A stretch of 7,330 bases of DNA from Bacteroidia bacterium (GTDB taxonomy: Bacteria > Bacteroidota > Bacteroidia > Bacteroidales > UBA12481). The notes beneath the pieces are model-generated. The model was not told where the DNA came from, ran no database searches, and saw only the letters and a list, made by a program, of their open reading frames with translations. Position 1 is the stretch's first letter. Every line of letters begins with the position of its first letter. Positions 1 through 7,102 of this stretch are shown piece by piece. Location of the stretch: assembly GCA_026391235.1 (NCBI GenBank), contig JAPLDV010000223.1, positions 1-7,330 on the forward strand, written 5' to 3'. The position numbers and the translations under genes are program-made.

Positions 1-363
1 AGAGGACAAATAATATATGGTATTCGGAGGAATACTCAATGAGTTTTGCAGATCAGAAAGCTTTTTGGCAAGATGGATAAAGGATGTGTTATCCTGTGCA
101 TCTACACTTTGATAATAAATCTTTTGTAAAAAAGATGTAATTCTTGTCTTGTCTTTTTCTTCCGAAAATTGTTGCAGCCCTTCCTCCACAGCCCTACGGA
201 ATTGGTCATTATTCAGGCCCGACCTGCTCACACCGATTATCGCGAATTTCTCAGGTAATAAATCCTGAACTTCGAGCGAATAAAGTGCGGGAATCAGTTT
301 CCTTTTTGTCAGGTCTCCCGATGCACCAAAAATGACTAATATTTGATTCTCAGGCTTATTCAT
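1..363 (-). CDS. zwf: Glucose-6-phosphate 1-dehydrogenase, N-terminal part (3' end beyond window)
   Basis: This gene encodes the cytoplasmic enzyme that oxidises glucose 6-phosphate to 6-phosphogluconolactone with NAD(P)+, the first step of the oxidative pentose phosphate pathway. Reading the minus strand from the ATG at 363-361 gives 121 codons with no stop, so the gene runs off the left edge; the family is usually about 490-510 residues, so roughly a quarter is present. The family's nucleotide-binding signature is clear near the N-terminus: VIFGASGDLTKRKL at residues 10-23, followed by IPALYSL. IIGVSRS at about 42-48 and NTIYYLS at about 114-120 match the next conserved strands. No strong Shine-Dalgarno sequence precedes the start, as is usual in Bacteroidota. 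The start fits the family because the Rossmann motif begins within ten residues. The upstream neighbour (580-1509) is unrelated, so zwf probably has its own promoter (see 383-414). Confidence 0.95.
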   Translation of the reverse strand, partial: MNKPENQILVIFGASGDLTKRKLIPALYSLEVQDLLPEKFAIIGVSRSGLNNDQFRRAVEEGLQQFSEEKDKTRITSFLQKIYYQSVDAQDNTSFIHLAKKLSDLQNSLSIPPNTIYYLSS

Positions 364-382
364 TTATAACATTACTTTTATG

Positions 383-414
383 CGAAGATACACGGGATGT
401 TCCGTATAACCAAG
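383..414 (-). promoter_or_regulatory. Possible Bacteroidota-type promoter for zwf
   Basis: On the minus strand, TATCTTCG (390-383) matches the Bacteroidota -7 consensus TAnnTTTG at five of six defined positions. A CTTG (414-411) resembling the -33 TTTG box lies about 20 bases upstream, which is the expected spacing. The -7 box ends 19 bases before the zwf ATG, which would give a short leader. A weak ACGG/CCGT dyad lies between the boxes. This is motif matching by eye only. Confidence 0.35.
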
Positions 415-421
415 ATCCATT

Positions 422-515
422 TCTCTGCGGCCCTCTGCAAGATCTTTGCGGACTCTGCGGTAAAAAAAGATTTAACCGCAGAGAACCCCAAAGAATACGC
501 AGAGGGCCGCAGAGA
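422..515. repeat. Large imperfect inverted repeat (CTCTGCGG-rich)
   Basis: The outer arms, 422-438 and 499-515, are exact 17-base reverse complements (TCTCTGCGGCCCTCTGC and its complement). The inner arms, about 439-463 and 474-498, pair imperfectly, including an exact CTCTGCGGT / ACCGCAGAG match. The centre is A-rich. Each arm contains several CTCTGCGG-like words, so the element looks built from a short repeated unit. I recall similar CTCTGCG-containing dyads dispersed in intergenic DNA of environmental bacteria, but cannot verify copy number here. It sits between the stop of the 580-1509 gene and the proposed zwf promoter. On the transcribed (minus) strand the T-run is in the loop rather than after the stem, so it is not a classical intrinsic terminator. 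Confidence 0.85.
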
Positions 516-579
516 TAGGAATTTTCAATTTTAATGGGAGGAATCGATAATGCCCAAACTAAACTGGATTTTCATCAGG

Positions 580-1509
580 CTATTGTACGATAATTTTCTT
601 TGTAACCGAAGAATTGTCTGTATAAGTTACTCGCAATGAATAAGTTCCGGGGAGAATGTTTTTTACCGAAATCCGGTCGGAGTTCCGGACTGCGGAAACT
701 GACTGACCATTAACATTGATTAATTCAATGCTCCTGATTTCGCGACTTCCGGTTTTAATAACCAGGATATCCTTAACCGGATTTGGAAACATCATTGAAT
801 CATCGAAATTTGCTGAATCATTTTCCCCCGTCATATTGTCGAATGTCAGAATGATCTTGTTGTAATAGAGGGTGGTTGTTCCCTCGAATCCCGAATCGGT
901 TCCGATGCATACCCAGACTGCACCATCATCATCCGTGGAAATGGTGAAAAGATGACCGGCATTGGTTCGGTTGATCAAAGTAAAAACAGAGGTCGTATCC
1001 GAAACGCCGATATGCCCGAGCGTATCCATATCTGGTCCCGGTAATGCCTGGTTTGATTTATCGATATTCATGAGATAATATCCATCGGATTTCACTTTTT
1101 TCGGTTCCTTCAGGGTGGCACCGGCTTTCAGAAAAACACTCTCGCCCGGGGCACCTCCAATGCCAACCGCATTGGTGGGAGCATCAGATGCCAATTCGAT
1201 ATCTATTAATAGTTTATAGATTTTGTTGGGCGTTAATCCGGTTATTTTCCTTTTAATGAACATAAACAGATCATCGCTATGGTTGCTTCCATTGATCATT
1301 AAAGCATACTTGCCGGTATCAAGAGGTTCGGGTAAGGTTATTCTTTTGAAATCCAGCTCGTAAAATATGGAATCAGCAACCGGATAATCCGCAAAATCAC
1401 CAGACCATCCCTGAAAATCCGTCGAAAAATCGAATGTAAAAGTCTGGCTCCTGACCTTTGCCGGGAATAACACGATTGTCAGAATGATCAGGAGCCAGAC
1501 TTTCTTCAT
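580..1509 (-). CDS. Secreted protein of unknown function with T9SS C-terminal sorting domain
   Basis: This 309-residue protein is predicted to be exported by Sec and then moved across the outer membrane by T9SS. Residues 1-21 form a signal peptide (MKK, a hydrophobic LLIILTIVLFP core, cleavage likely before Q22). Residues 23-225 are one module with blocks DFQGWSGDFADYP (31-43), YELDF (50-54), NHSDDLFMFIKRK (76-88) and NAVGIGGAPGESVFLKAG (113-130), then an acidic STDDDGAVW (191-199). I recall a related module in other secreted hypothetical proteins, but cannot name a family and see no catalytic signature; the beta-rich composition would suit a binding domain. Residues 239-309 are the sorting domain, with FPNPVKD near its start, LINVNGQSV in the middle and a GTYSLRV...KKIIVQ end. 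The ATG lies 21 bases after the stop of the PHP hydrolase gene, so the two are probably co-transcribed and may share a substrate or surface site; that link is inference. Confidence 0.85.
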   Translation of the reverse strand: MKKVWLLIILTIVLFPAKVRSQTFTFDFSTDFQGWSGDFADYPVADSIFYELDFKRITLPEPLDTGKYALMINGSNHSDDLFMFIKRKITGLTPNKIYKLLIDIELASDAPTNAVGIGGAPGESVFLKAGATLKEPKKVKSDGYYLMNIDKSNQALPGPDMDTLGHIGVSDTTSVFTLINRTNAGHLFTISTDDDGAVWVCIGTDSGFEGTTTLYYNKIILTFDNMTGENDSANFDDSMMFPNPVKDILVIKTGSREIRSIELINVNGQSVSAVRNSDRISVKNILPGTYSLRVTYTDNSSVTKKIIVQ

Positions 1510-1530
1510 GTTTAATTACTGGTTTCTTCA

Positions 1531-3735
1531 TCAGATTTTCACTATGCTTTTACGGTAAAATGCGAGATTTGTTCTGACTTGAATAAAATAAATCCCTTGT
1601 GCCAGGCCTGCCGAATTAACCGTTGTTTGCAGGAATAGCGGATTGAGATCCCTGACCAGGATACCATTTGAATTAAGCAGCCTGATCGACTGCACATTCT
1701 CCTCTTTTTCAGTGATAATATTGATATGCAACTGGTCATTGAATGGAACCGGATAACATATAAGTTTGTTTTCTAAAAGCGGATTTTTAAGAACCAGATT
1801 ATCTGATTCCTGTCCGGAAGCTATCATACCACTTTTGCCACCCGTGTAAGTGTATTCAACATAAAGCTGTGCTGCTTTTGATGAGGATCCTTCATAGGCG
1901 TAAGCGGTTCTCGTTCCCGTTCCGGTGATGATGAAGGCCATGCTGTTTCCTGCGATCCAGCCTGCATGGCTGGTAATTTCCTGAACAATTGTTTTCAGAT
2001 CAGGGGTTTGCTGGGAGGTACCGACTGCGCCTGTGGTTGACCACCCTGTTGGAGACCAGGCAACATTGGCAATTGTTTTAGTACGGTTGGATACATTCTT
2101 TTTAGAAGTGGTAAATGCCGCCGAAGTTCCTGAATATTCACCTTTGATAGTCAATTTGCAGGTTGCGGTTGTTTTTTGGGATACACCAAACTGGATATAA
2201 GCTTTGGTCACAATGGCTCCTTTGGGAATAGTGACGCTGGTAAATCGCAGTCCGACTATCTGATTGCCAGTGCTTTTGCTGGCATAAACCAATTCGAGAG
2301 CTGAACTGGTCAGCGTCATCGTACCCGATGAATACTCCTCAACATCTTCTGATCCAGCCGTAATGCGCTTGGTGAAGATGTAGGATGTTGGCGTTGGGGC
2401 GGTTACGGTTATAGTTACCACTCCGGATGTGGTGGAAGCACCTGAATTATCGGTTGCTTTTGCTGTGAGATTGTAGGTTCCGGCGGTAAGTCCGGATATC
2501 GAAAAATTATAGGGGCTTACCAGATCCTCGCCCAGGAGGGTGGTTCCCTGATAAAATTCCACTTTGGTGATGCTGCCATCGGGATCGGAGGCAGTGGCTG
2601 ACATAGTTATGGTTGCCGGTTCAGGTAGGGAAAATCCGTTGGCCGGACTGGTGAGAGCGACAATCGGAGGAATATTTGCCGAACCTCCGGATATCTGAAT
2701 AGGGGAGGAGATGGCTTCGTCATTATCTTCCTGAATGACCCGCACATAATAGTACTCCCCGTCGTAGCAATTCAGATTTAAAAGGATTGCCGGATTGGCA
2801 ATATTGAGCGTCATGGTGTTGATCACCACTCCGTTTCTAAGCAGCTGGATCTGCTTAAACACCTCATTGTCGGCATCAGATGCCTGGATCTCAACTTTAT
2901 AAGATCCTGCAATCACCGTTGATCCCATTTCATTTCCATTAATTTTAAACGACAGTGCCAGATTTTTATCATAAGTGGTAAAGAACCTTTTGGCTTTTAA
3001 GGCATTCATGATTTCTGTCCGGTTGTTGGCCGGGGACAGAACTGCCAGCTTTGAGGCTGCCATGGTTCCCCAGGTGCCGGAATGGTTGTCCTCACTGCCG
3101 GATGCCCCGATTTTCCACCCACGTTTCAGAGCTTCATCGTACCAGCTCAGATTACCATCGCCGGTATAATATCCGTCGGTATAATAATAAATAGGGAACT
3201 TGTCGGTTTTGTTCCACAGTTCCATCCCTACAATTTTCTCAGTGGGTGTTGTGGTGAAATGACTGAATTCCAAACCGGTTGAGTTATTTCGTCCGGGATG
3301 ATTGAAAAAAGCAACACACTCGTTGCTGTTGAGCCAGGTACACAACCCGGTGAAAGTGTTGTAAGGTGTGGCTGTGGTGATGTAATTCGTTGAATTTATG
3401 ACCGCCACATGACCCAGATAAGTGTCTGTCCATTCAAAACCCGCGAAAGCAGTGAAAATATTTGCTTCATTGTATTTATCAGCAGCTGTTTTCATCGCGG
3501 TCCATTCCAAAGAACTGATGGCTGATGAATGATCCGATAAGCTGAAAAAATCCAGGTCACCGGTTGTTTTAGCATAATTGTAGGCATAGTCGGGTGTTTG
3601 CACGCCATCCGAAATGTTGCAATGATTATGCAGATGACCGTAATACACGTTGAATCCGCCGATTGACGGCTGAGCTGCAACGTTTAAGTTAATTAGAATG
3701 AATGCTGCTGCCGGGATTAGAAATGAAGTTTTCAT
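1531..3735 (-). CDS. Secreted PHP-domain (CehA/McbA-like) metallohydrolase with Ig-like, beta-rich and T9SS sorting domains
   Basis: The 734-residue protein is a predicted exported metal-dependent hydrolase, most likely a phosphoesterase or related activity; the substrate cannot be read from sequence. Residues 1-21 are a signal peptide (MKTSFLIPAAAF..., cleavage before Q22). The PHP domain spans about 30-250 and keeps the expected metal-ligand motifs: HLHNH (34-38), LSDH (66-69), FEWT (100-103), GHVAVIN (108-114), NHPGR (145-149) and GSEDNH (213-218, a variant of GSDxH). A beta segment follows (about 259-350), then a bacterial Ig-like domain (about 357-444, VEFYQGTTLLGED). Next is a beta-rich module (about 454-630) beginning RITAGSEDVEEY and containing GLRFTSVTIPKGA, of a kind I recall from other secreted proteins but cannot name. 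The T9SS sorting domain is about 654-734 (CYPVPFND ... GIYFIQV ... KSIVKI). The frame stays open to 3813, but those 26 extra codons are partly made by the 7-bp tandem repeat and would bury the signal peptide, so I take the ATG at 3735. It is probably the first gene of an operon with 580-1509. Confidence 0.88.
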   Translation of the reverse strand: MKTSFLIPAAAFILINLNVAAQPSIGGFNVYYGHLHNHCNISDGVQTPDYAYNYAKTTGDLDFFSLSDHSSAISSLEWTAMKTAADKYNEANIFTAFAGFEWTDTYLGHVAVINSTNYITTATPYNTFTGLCTWLNSNECVAFFNHPGRNNSTGLEFSHFTTTPTEKIVGMELWNKTDKFPIYYYTDGYYTGDGNLSWYDEALKRGWKIGASGSEDNHSGTWGTMAASKLAVLSPANNRTEIMNALKAKRFFTTYDKNLALSFKINGNEMGSTVIAGSYKVEIQASDADNEVFKQIQLLRNGVVINTMTLNIANPAILLNLNCYDGEYYYVRVIQEDNDEAISSPIQISGGSANIPPIVALTSPANGFSLPEPATITMSATASDPDGSITKVEFYQGTTLLGEDLVSPYNFSISGLTAGTYNLTAKATDNSGASTTSGVVTITVTAPTPTSYIFTKRITAGSEDVEEYSSGTMTLTSSALELVYASKSTGNQIVGLRFTSVTIPKGAIVTKAYIQFGVSQKTTATCKLTIKGEYSGTSAAFTTSKKNVSNRTKTIANVAWSPTGWSTTGAVGTSQQTPDLKTIVQEITSHAGWIAGNSMAFIITGTGTRTAYAYEGSSSKAAQLYVEYTYTGGKSGMIASGQESDNLVLKNPLLENKLICYPVPFNDQLHINIITEKEENVQSIRLLNSNGILVRDLNPLFLQTTVNSAGLAQGIYFIQVRTNLAFYRKSIVKI

Positions 3736-3760
3736 GATTTGATTGGGTATGTTTAACTGT

Positions 3761-3799
3761 TGTCGGGTGTCGGGTGTCGGGTATCGGGTATCGGGTATC
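3761..3799. repeat. 7-bp tandem repeat upstream of the PHP hydrolase gene
   Basis: Three copies of TGTCGGG (3761-3781) are followed by two of TATCGGG (3782-3795) and a partial TATC (3796-3799), about 5.6 units in all. The array ends 26 bases upstream of the chosen start codon at 3735, so it probably lies in the 5' leader or promoter region. Change in copy number could alter spacing, but nothing here shows that it does. Confidence 0.9.
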
Positions 3800-3911
3800 A
3801 GCTTGGGATGCAATCATGCGTCCCTGCAGTTTTGGATTATGCGTCAACAAAAGGTGAAATTACAGCCAAAAACCGGATCGGGCTGATTCATTGATCAATC
3901 GGACTGGATCA

Positions 3912-4692
3912 TTAGTCAAAAAGATTGATAATGGTAACCTCTGCCGGGCAGTTGAACCTTATCGGCATTCCGCTGACTCCTGCACCGCGGGAGGTGTAGC
4001 CGGTCATGTTACCCACTTTCCATTTGCCATAGTTGAATTTTTTGCCTTCAAAGCAGGGCGGATTCAGTAAAGAAATTAAACGGATCATCGGTTCCTGTAA
4101 TCAGGATCTTTTGCCCGTCCTTGATTATTTCAACTGATTCATTAACCAGTAATTCCATTCCAGATTCCTGTTCGTACTGAGCCATCAGATAGGTGTCGTG
4201 GTTCCCCAAAACGGCAAAAGTACCAAAAGGTGCCTGAATGTACTTCGATAAAATCTTAACAGGTTTCAGGATCTGACTGAAACTTCCGGAAATATCCCGT
4301 CGATAATCTCCAGTCAGTAAGCAAATATCGAATTTCAGGTCTTTAATTTTGTGGATGATCAGCGAGGCAAACCCGGGAATGCTGTCGATATGAAGATCAG
4401 ATAGATGCAGTATCCTGAGTCGATTGAATGTAGCGGGGAGATTGGGGAATTTAAGCGATAATTCGTTGACCCTGATGGTCTTGGCATTTCCATAACCCTT
4501 ACGGTAATAGCCGGTTATTTTCAGCAGAACCACAAAGATTTTCAGCAGGCGAAGGAATAAATCCCAGTGACTCTTGCTTTTTCTCCCGCTTTGTTTCTTT
4601 ACAAATCCTACGTTTTCCAGTACTGACCGTGTAGCGGCCCAAATCAGCTGCTTGTCTTTCCGGATATCGGGAGGATCTAGAAAATGATACAT
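3912..4692 (-). pseudogene. Calcineurin-like metallophosphoesterase (YkuE-like), internally deleted and frame-broken
   Basis: From the ATG at 4692 the frame codes 214 residues and stops at 4048. A hydrophobic, possibly membrane-associated helix (about 43-63, LFLRLLKIFVVLLKITGYY) precedes the catalytic domain. The first half of the metallophosphoesterase site is present: LSDLHID (98-103, D99 and H101), LTGDYR (126-131) and LGNHD (162-166). ITGTDDP (198-204) also fits the family. The frame then ends at TESALL. In another frame, from about 4061 down to a TAA at 3912-3914, the typical C-terminal end of the same family follows: WKVGNMTGYTSRGAGVSG and PIRFNCPAEVTII. The segment between, which in relatives carries a metal-binding histidine and the GHTHGGQ motif, is absent. 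I estimate 80-100 missing residues by comparison with the usual family length. The likely cause is a deletion with frame change, or an assembly error. As read, the product should be inactive. The gene lies between two T9SS-cargo genes and shares no obvious operon with them. Confidence 0.8.
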
Positions 4693-4999
4693 AACAGTTT
4701 AGTTTAAAACACTAAGGTAAGAAATGCTTTATTCATTTTTTTTGCATCTTAAGCCACAATTTTGATTTTCTATGGCCCCAACCTTAATGGAACTGATTGG
4801 CACCTATGAAAGGTTGCAGGAACTGCAGCGGAGAGCAGTGGTTTTTTTGACCGTTAAATTTTCCGGAATCTCAATTTATCTGGCCGTCAGTTATTTGCAT
4901 GAAACGATCAAACCCTCCCGCTCAATCAAAGCATGTGACAGTGCTTTGAAGTCTTTGCTTATGACATCCCTGCTGAAAGCGGTCGACACCTCATATGTA
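4693..4999. other. Intergenic stretch without a convincing gene
   Basis: This 307-base gap separates the propeller gene stop from the phosphoesterase start. A plus-strand frame opens at 4772 (MAPTLMELIGTYERLQ...) and stays open to 5176, but its last 60 or so codons are antisense to the propeller protein's sorting domain, it has no visible ribosome binding site, and I recognise no family. On the minus strand only short fragments lie between stops. The sole structured element is the hairpin at 4926-4949. The phosphoesterase promoter should lie near the 4693 end, but I see no box that fits well. Confidence 0.55.
4926..4949 (-). terminator. Perfect 8-bp hairpin downstream of the propeller gene
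   Basis: TCAAAGCA (4926-4933) and TGCTTTGA (4942-4949) are exact reverse complements around an 8-base loop. In the minus-strand transcript the hairpin begins about 50 bases after the propeller gene's stop codon. It has no U-tract after the stem, so it is at best a non-canonical terminator or an mRNA 3'-end stabiliser. Confidence 0.3.
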
Positions 5000-7102
5000 T
5001 TATTGTTTTTTAACAATCATTTTTCTTGTTTCACTTGCTCCATTTGCCTGGAGCTGATAAAAATAAACACCTGTGGGCAAGCATGTTGCATCAAAAGTCA
5101 TCTGGTGTTCTCCATTCGCCATTTCACCATCCACAAGGGTTCTTACTTCACGGCCCGTAAAATCGTAAACTTTTAAAAGGACATGAGCATCTTTTGGTAG
5201 TTGCCAACTGATGGTTGTGTAATCGTTGAAAGGGTTTGGATAGTTCTGTGTCAATTTAAACCGGTTTGGTGTTTCTATCTGGTTATCATCAATGGAAGTT
5301 ACCCCTCCGCTGGTGGTTTTAAGAATCGCGCCTCTTTTGCCAACAATCCAACCTGTGTTCGAATCAATAAAAATGGCCGATTCCAGATTATTATATGTTG
5401 CGTATGTCAATGTTATCCAGTTATTGCCGCCATTTGTGGTTTTTAATACCACACCATGTTCGCCAACAATCCAACCCGTTGAATTATCAGTAAAAGATAA
5501 TGATTTTAATACTAATGATAAACCTGATGATTGCAGAGCCCAGTTTTCACCGCCATCAGTTGTATGGATAATAGTGCCATTTTCACCGGCTGCCCATCCG
5601 GTATTGGCATCTATGAAACAAACGTCATATAAATCTTCCTGGGTTCCGGTGGGTTTTTTTATCCAATTTTCGCCACCATCGGCTGACTTCAGGATGAAAC
5701 CACCCTCTCCCGCAATCCAACCGTTTGCAGCATCAATAAAACCGACAGAGTATAATCTTCCTACTCCGTTAATAGATTGCTGATTCCAGGTTGATCCGCC
5801 ATCCGTGGATTTAAGTATTTTTCCGGCCCATCCCACAGCCCAGCCGGAATTGAGATTAGCAAAATCGATATCATATAAATCACTCTGAATCCCACTGATC
5901 TGTTTAGTCCAATCCTGCCCGCCATTTGTAGTTTTAAGGATAGTGCCAATTGATCCCGCAACCCAGCCGTTATTTTCATCGATGAAACATACGGCATCGA
6001 GGTTATCCCCTTTGTTCTTTTGAGTTGCCCAAATATTTCCGCCATCACTTGTATGCAAAATATAACCGTTGCTTCCTACCGCCCAGCCGGAACTTGCACT
6101 GATAAAATCAGCAGAAATCACATCTTCGGTCATGCCGCCTGGATAAACACTCCAGTTGGTACCTCCGTCGGTTGTTGTTACTAATTGTCCGGCCCATCCC
6201 ACAGCCCAGCCGGAATTGAGATTGACAAAATCGACATCATATAAATCTGCTGTTGTTTTGCTAGTCTGCGATATCCAGTTCGTTCCGCCATCGGTTGTCT
6301 TGAGGATTGCCCCACCTTCGCCTGCAGCCCATCCGGTATCTGCATTTATAAAACAGACTGCGGTTAAATTTTTATTCGTCAGGCTGGTTTGCTGAACCCA
6401 GTTGGTGCCGCCGTTAATCGTTTTTACGATGGTACCATACTCTCCCACGGCGTAACCGACGTTCGCATCAATAAGCTGAAGGCAATTAAAACTATTTGAA
6501 GTATTGCTTTGCTGTTGTGTCCAGTTGGCGCCACCATCGGTTGTCTTCAGAATTATTCCCCATAACGGTCCGGCTGCCCAGCCGGTATTCTCATCGATAA
6601 AGTAAATACAATTTAAATTGATGCCTATGGCATTTCCCGGTGCTGACCAGGTTGTTCCGCCATCAGTGGTTTTGAGAATAACTCCGTCATATCCTGTCAC
6701 CCAGCCGGTATTCGGATTGATAAAATGTACTGCGTACAGGTCTTGGGTTACATTGCTTTGCTGAGGCAGCCAGGTTGCGCCGCCATCCGTTGTCTTTAAA
6801 ATTGTACCGCTGCTTCCAACCATCCAGCCCGAAGTGTTGTTAATAAAACAGGAGGCCAATATATCCTGAACAGTGATATTCGAATGAACGGACCAGTTCG
6901 CGCCACTATTGGCAGATTGGATAATTGTTCCGTTAAAACCCACAGCGAGTATATTTTCCTGGCTGAGAACATTAACCGAATTTAATGTGTTGCCCTGTGG
7001 TAGAGGATTTTGCCATACCCAGCAGGATTGCGAAAACAAACAAGGACATGGTATAAAAGCCAAAAACATGAATACGATGACTTTTGTTTTCATTTTTTTC
7101 AT
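5000..7102 (-). CDS. Secreted 14-repeat Ycf48/BNR-like beta-propeller protein with T9SS sorting domain
   Basis: The 700-residue product is predicted to be exported through Sec and T9SS and to act at the cell surface or outside. Residues 1-25 form a signal peptide (MKKMKTKVIVFMFLAFIPCPC, cleavage near Q25). Thirteen consecutive units of 40-42 residues fill 58-590, followed by a half unit (591-600) and preceded by the complementary half (about 40-57). The unit consensus is G-x-I-L-K-T-T-D-G-G-x-x-W ... L-x-x-V-x-F-I-D-x-N-x-G-W-x-V-G, as in Ycf48/HCF136-like and BNR-type propellers. Such propellers usually bind proteins or glycans; no catalytic motif is visible. Residues 615-700 are the sorting domain (LTQNYPNPFN, KVYDFTGREVRTL, LPTGVYFYQL, KMIVKKQ). 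The frame is open to 7237, but the signal peptide starts at the methionine at 7102; a second methionine at 7093 is an alternative. It appears monocistronic, with a 307-base gap behind it. Confidence 0.88.
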   Translation of the reverse strand: MKKMKTKVIVFMFLAFIPCPCLFSQSCWVWQNPLPQGNTLNSVNVLSQENILAVGFNGTIIQSANSGANWSVHSNITVQDILASCFINNTSGWMVGSSGTILKTTDGGATWLPQQSNVTQDLYAVHFINPNTGWVTGYDGVILKTTDGGTTWSAPGNAIGINLNCIYFIDENTGWAAGPLWGIILKTTDGGANWTQQQSNTSNSFNCLQLIDANVGYAVGEYGTIVKTINGGTNWVQQTSLTNKNLTAVCFINADTGWAAGEGGAILKTTDGGTNWISQTSKTTADLYDVDFVNLNSGWAVGWAGQLVTTTDGGTNWSVYPGGMTEDVISADFISASSGWAVGSNGYILHTSDGGNIWATQKNKGDNLDAVCFIDENNGWVAGSIGTILKTTNGGQDWTKQISGIQSDLYDIDFANLNSGWAVGWAGKILKSTDGGSTWNQQSINGVGRLYSVGFIDAANGWIAGEGGFILKSADGGENWIKKPTGTQEDLYDVCFIDANTGWAAGENGTIIHTTDGGENWALQSSGLSLVLKSLSFTDNSTGWIVGEHGVVLKTTNGGNNWITLTYATYNNLESAIFIDSNTGWIVGKRGAILKTTSGGVTSIDDNQIETPNRFKLTQNYPNPFNDYTTISWQLPKDAHVLLKVYDFTGREVRTLVDGEMANGEHQMTFDATCLPTGVYFYQLQANGASETRKMIVKKQ
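5303..6931 (-). repeat. Coding tandem repeat array: propeller units of about 123 bp
   Basis: Fourteen copies of the G-x-I-L-K-T-x-x-G-G element occur at a regular spacing of about 41 codons across residues 58-600 of the propeller protein. Most copies have drifted at the DNA level, but the C-terminal halves of units 6 and 9 stay nearly identical: 5822-5881 and 6188-6247 match at 57 of 60 positions, including 36 in a row, and lie exactly 366 bases (122 codons, three units) apart. Confidence 0.9.

Noticed and set aside
144..335. Plus-strand frame of 63 codons
   Set aside because: It lies entirely antisense to zwf, whose reading is certain from the GASGDLTKRKL motif.
422..515. Inverted repeat considered as a CRISPR or insertion-sequence end
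   Set aside because: It has no regular spacers, no transposase gene beside it and no target-site duplication that I can see.
2975..3282. Two overlapping plus-strand frames
   Set aside because: Both are antisense to the PHP hydrolase coding region and show no family features.
3736..3813. Upstream extension of the PHP hydrolase by 26 codons
   Set aside because: The added residues (DTRYPTPDTR) come from the 7-bp tandem repeat and would place a charged tail before a good signal peptide.
3886..3910. Palindrome ATTGATCAAT behind the phosphoesterase remnant, considered as a terminator
   Set aside because: The surrounding stem is interrupted by mismatches and no T-tract directly follows it.
5201..6395. 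Several plus-strand frames and one alternative minus-strand frame within the propeller gene
   Set aside because: Their repetitive Pro/Ser-rich or Trp-rich content is a shadow of the 41-codon repeats read in other frames or on the other strand.
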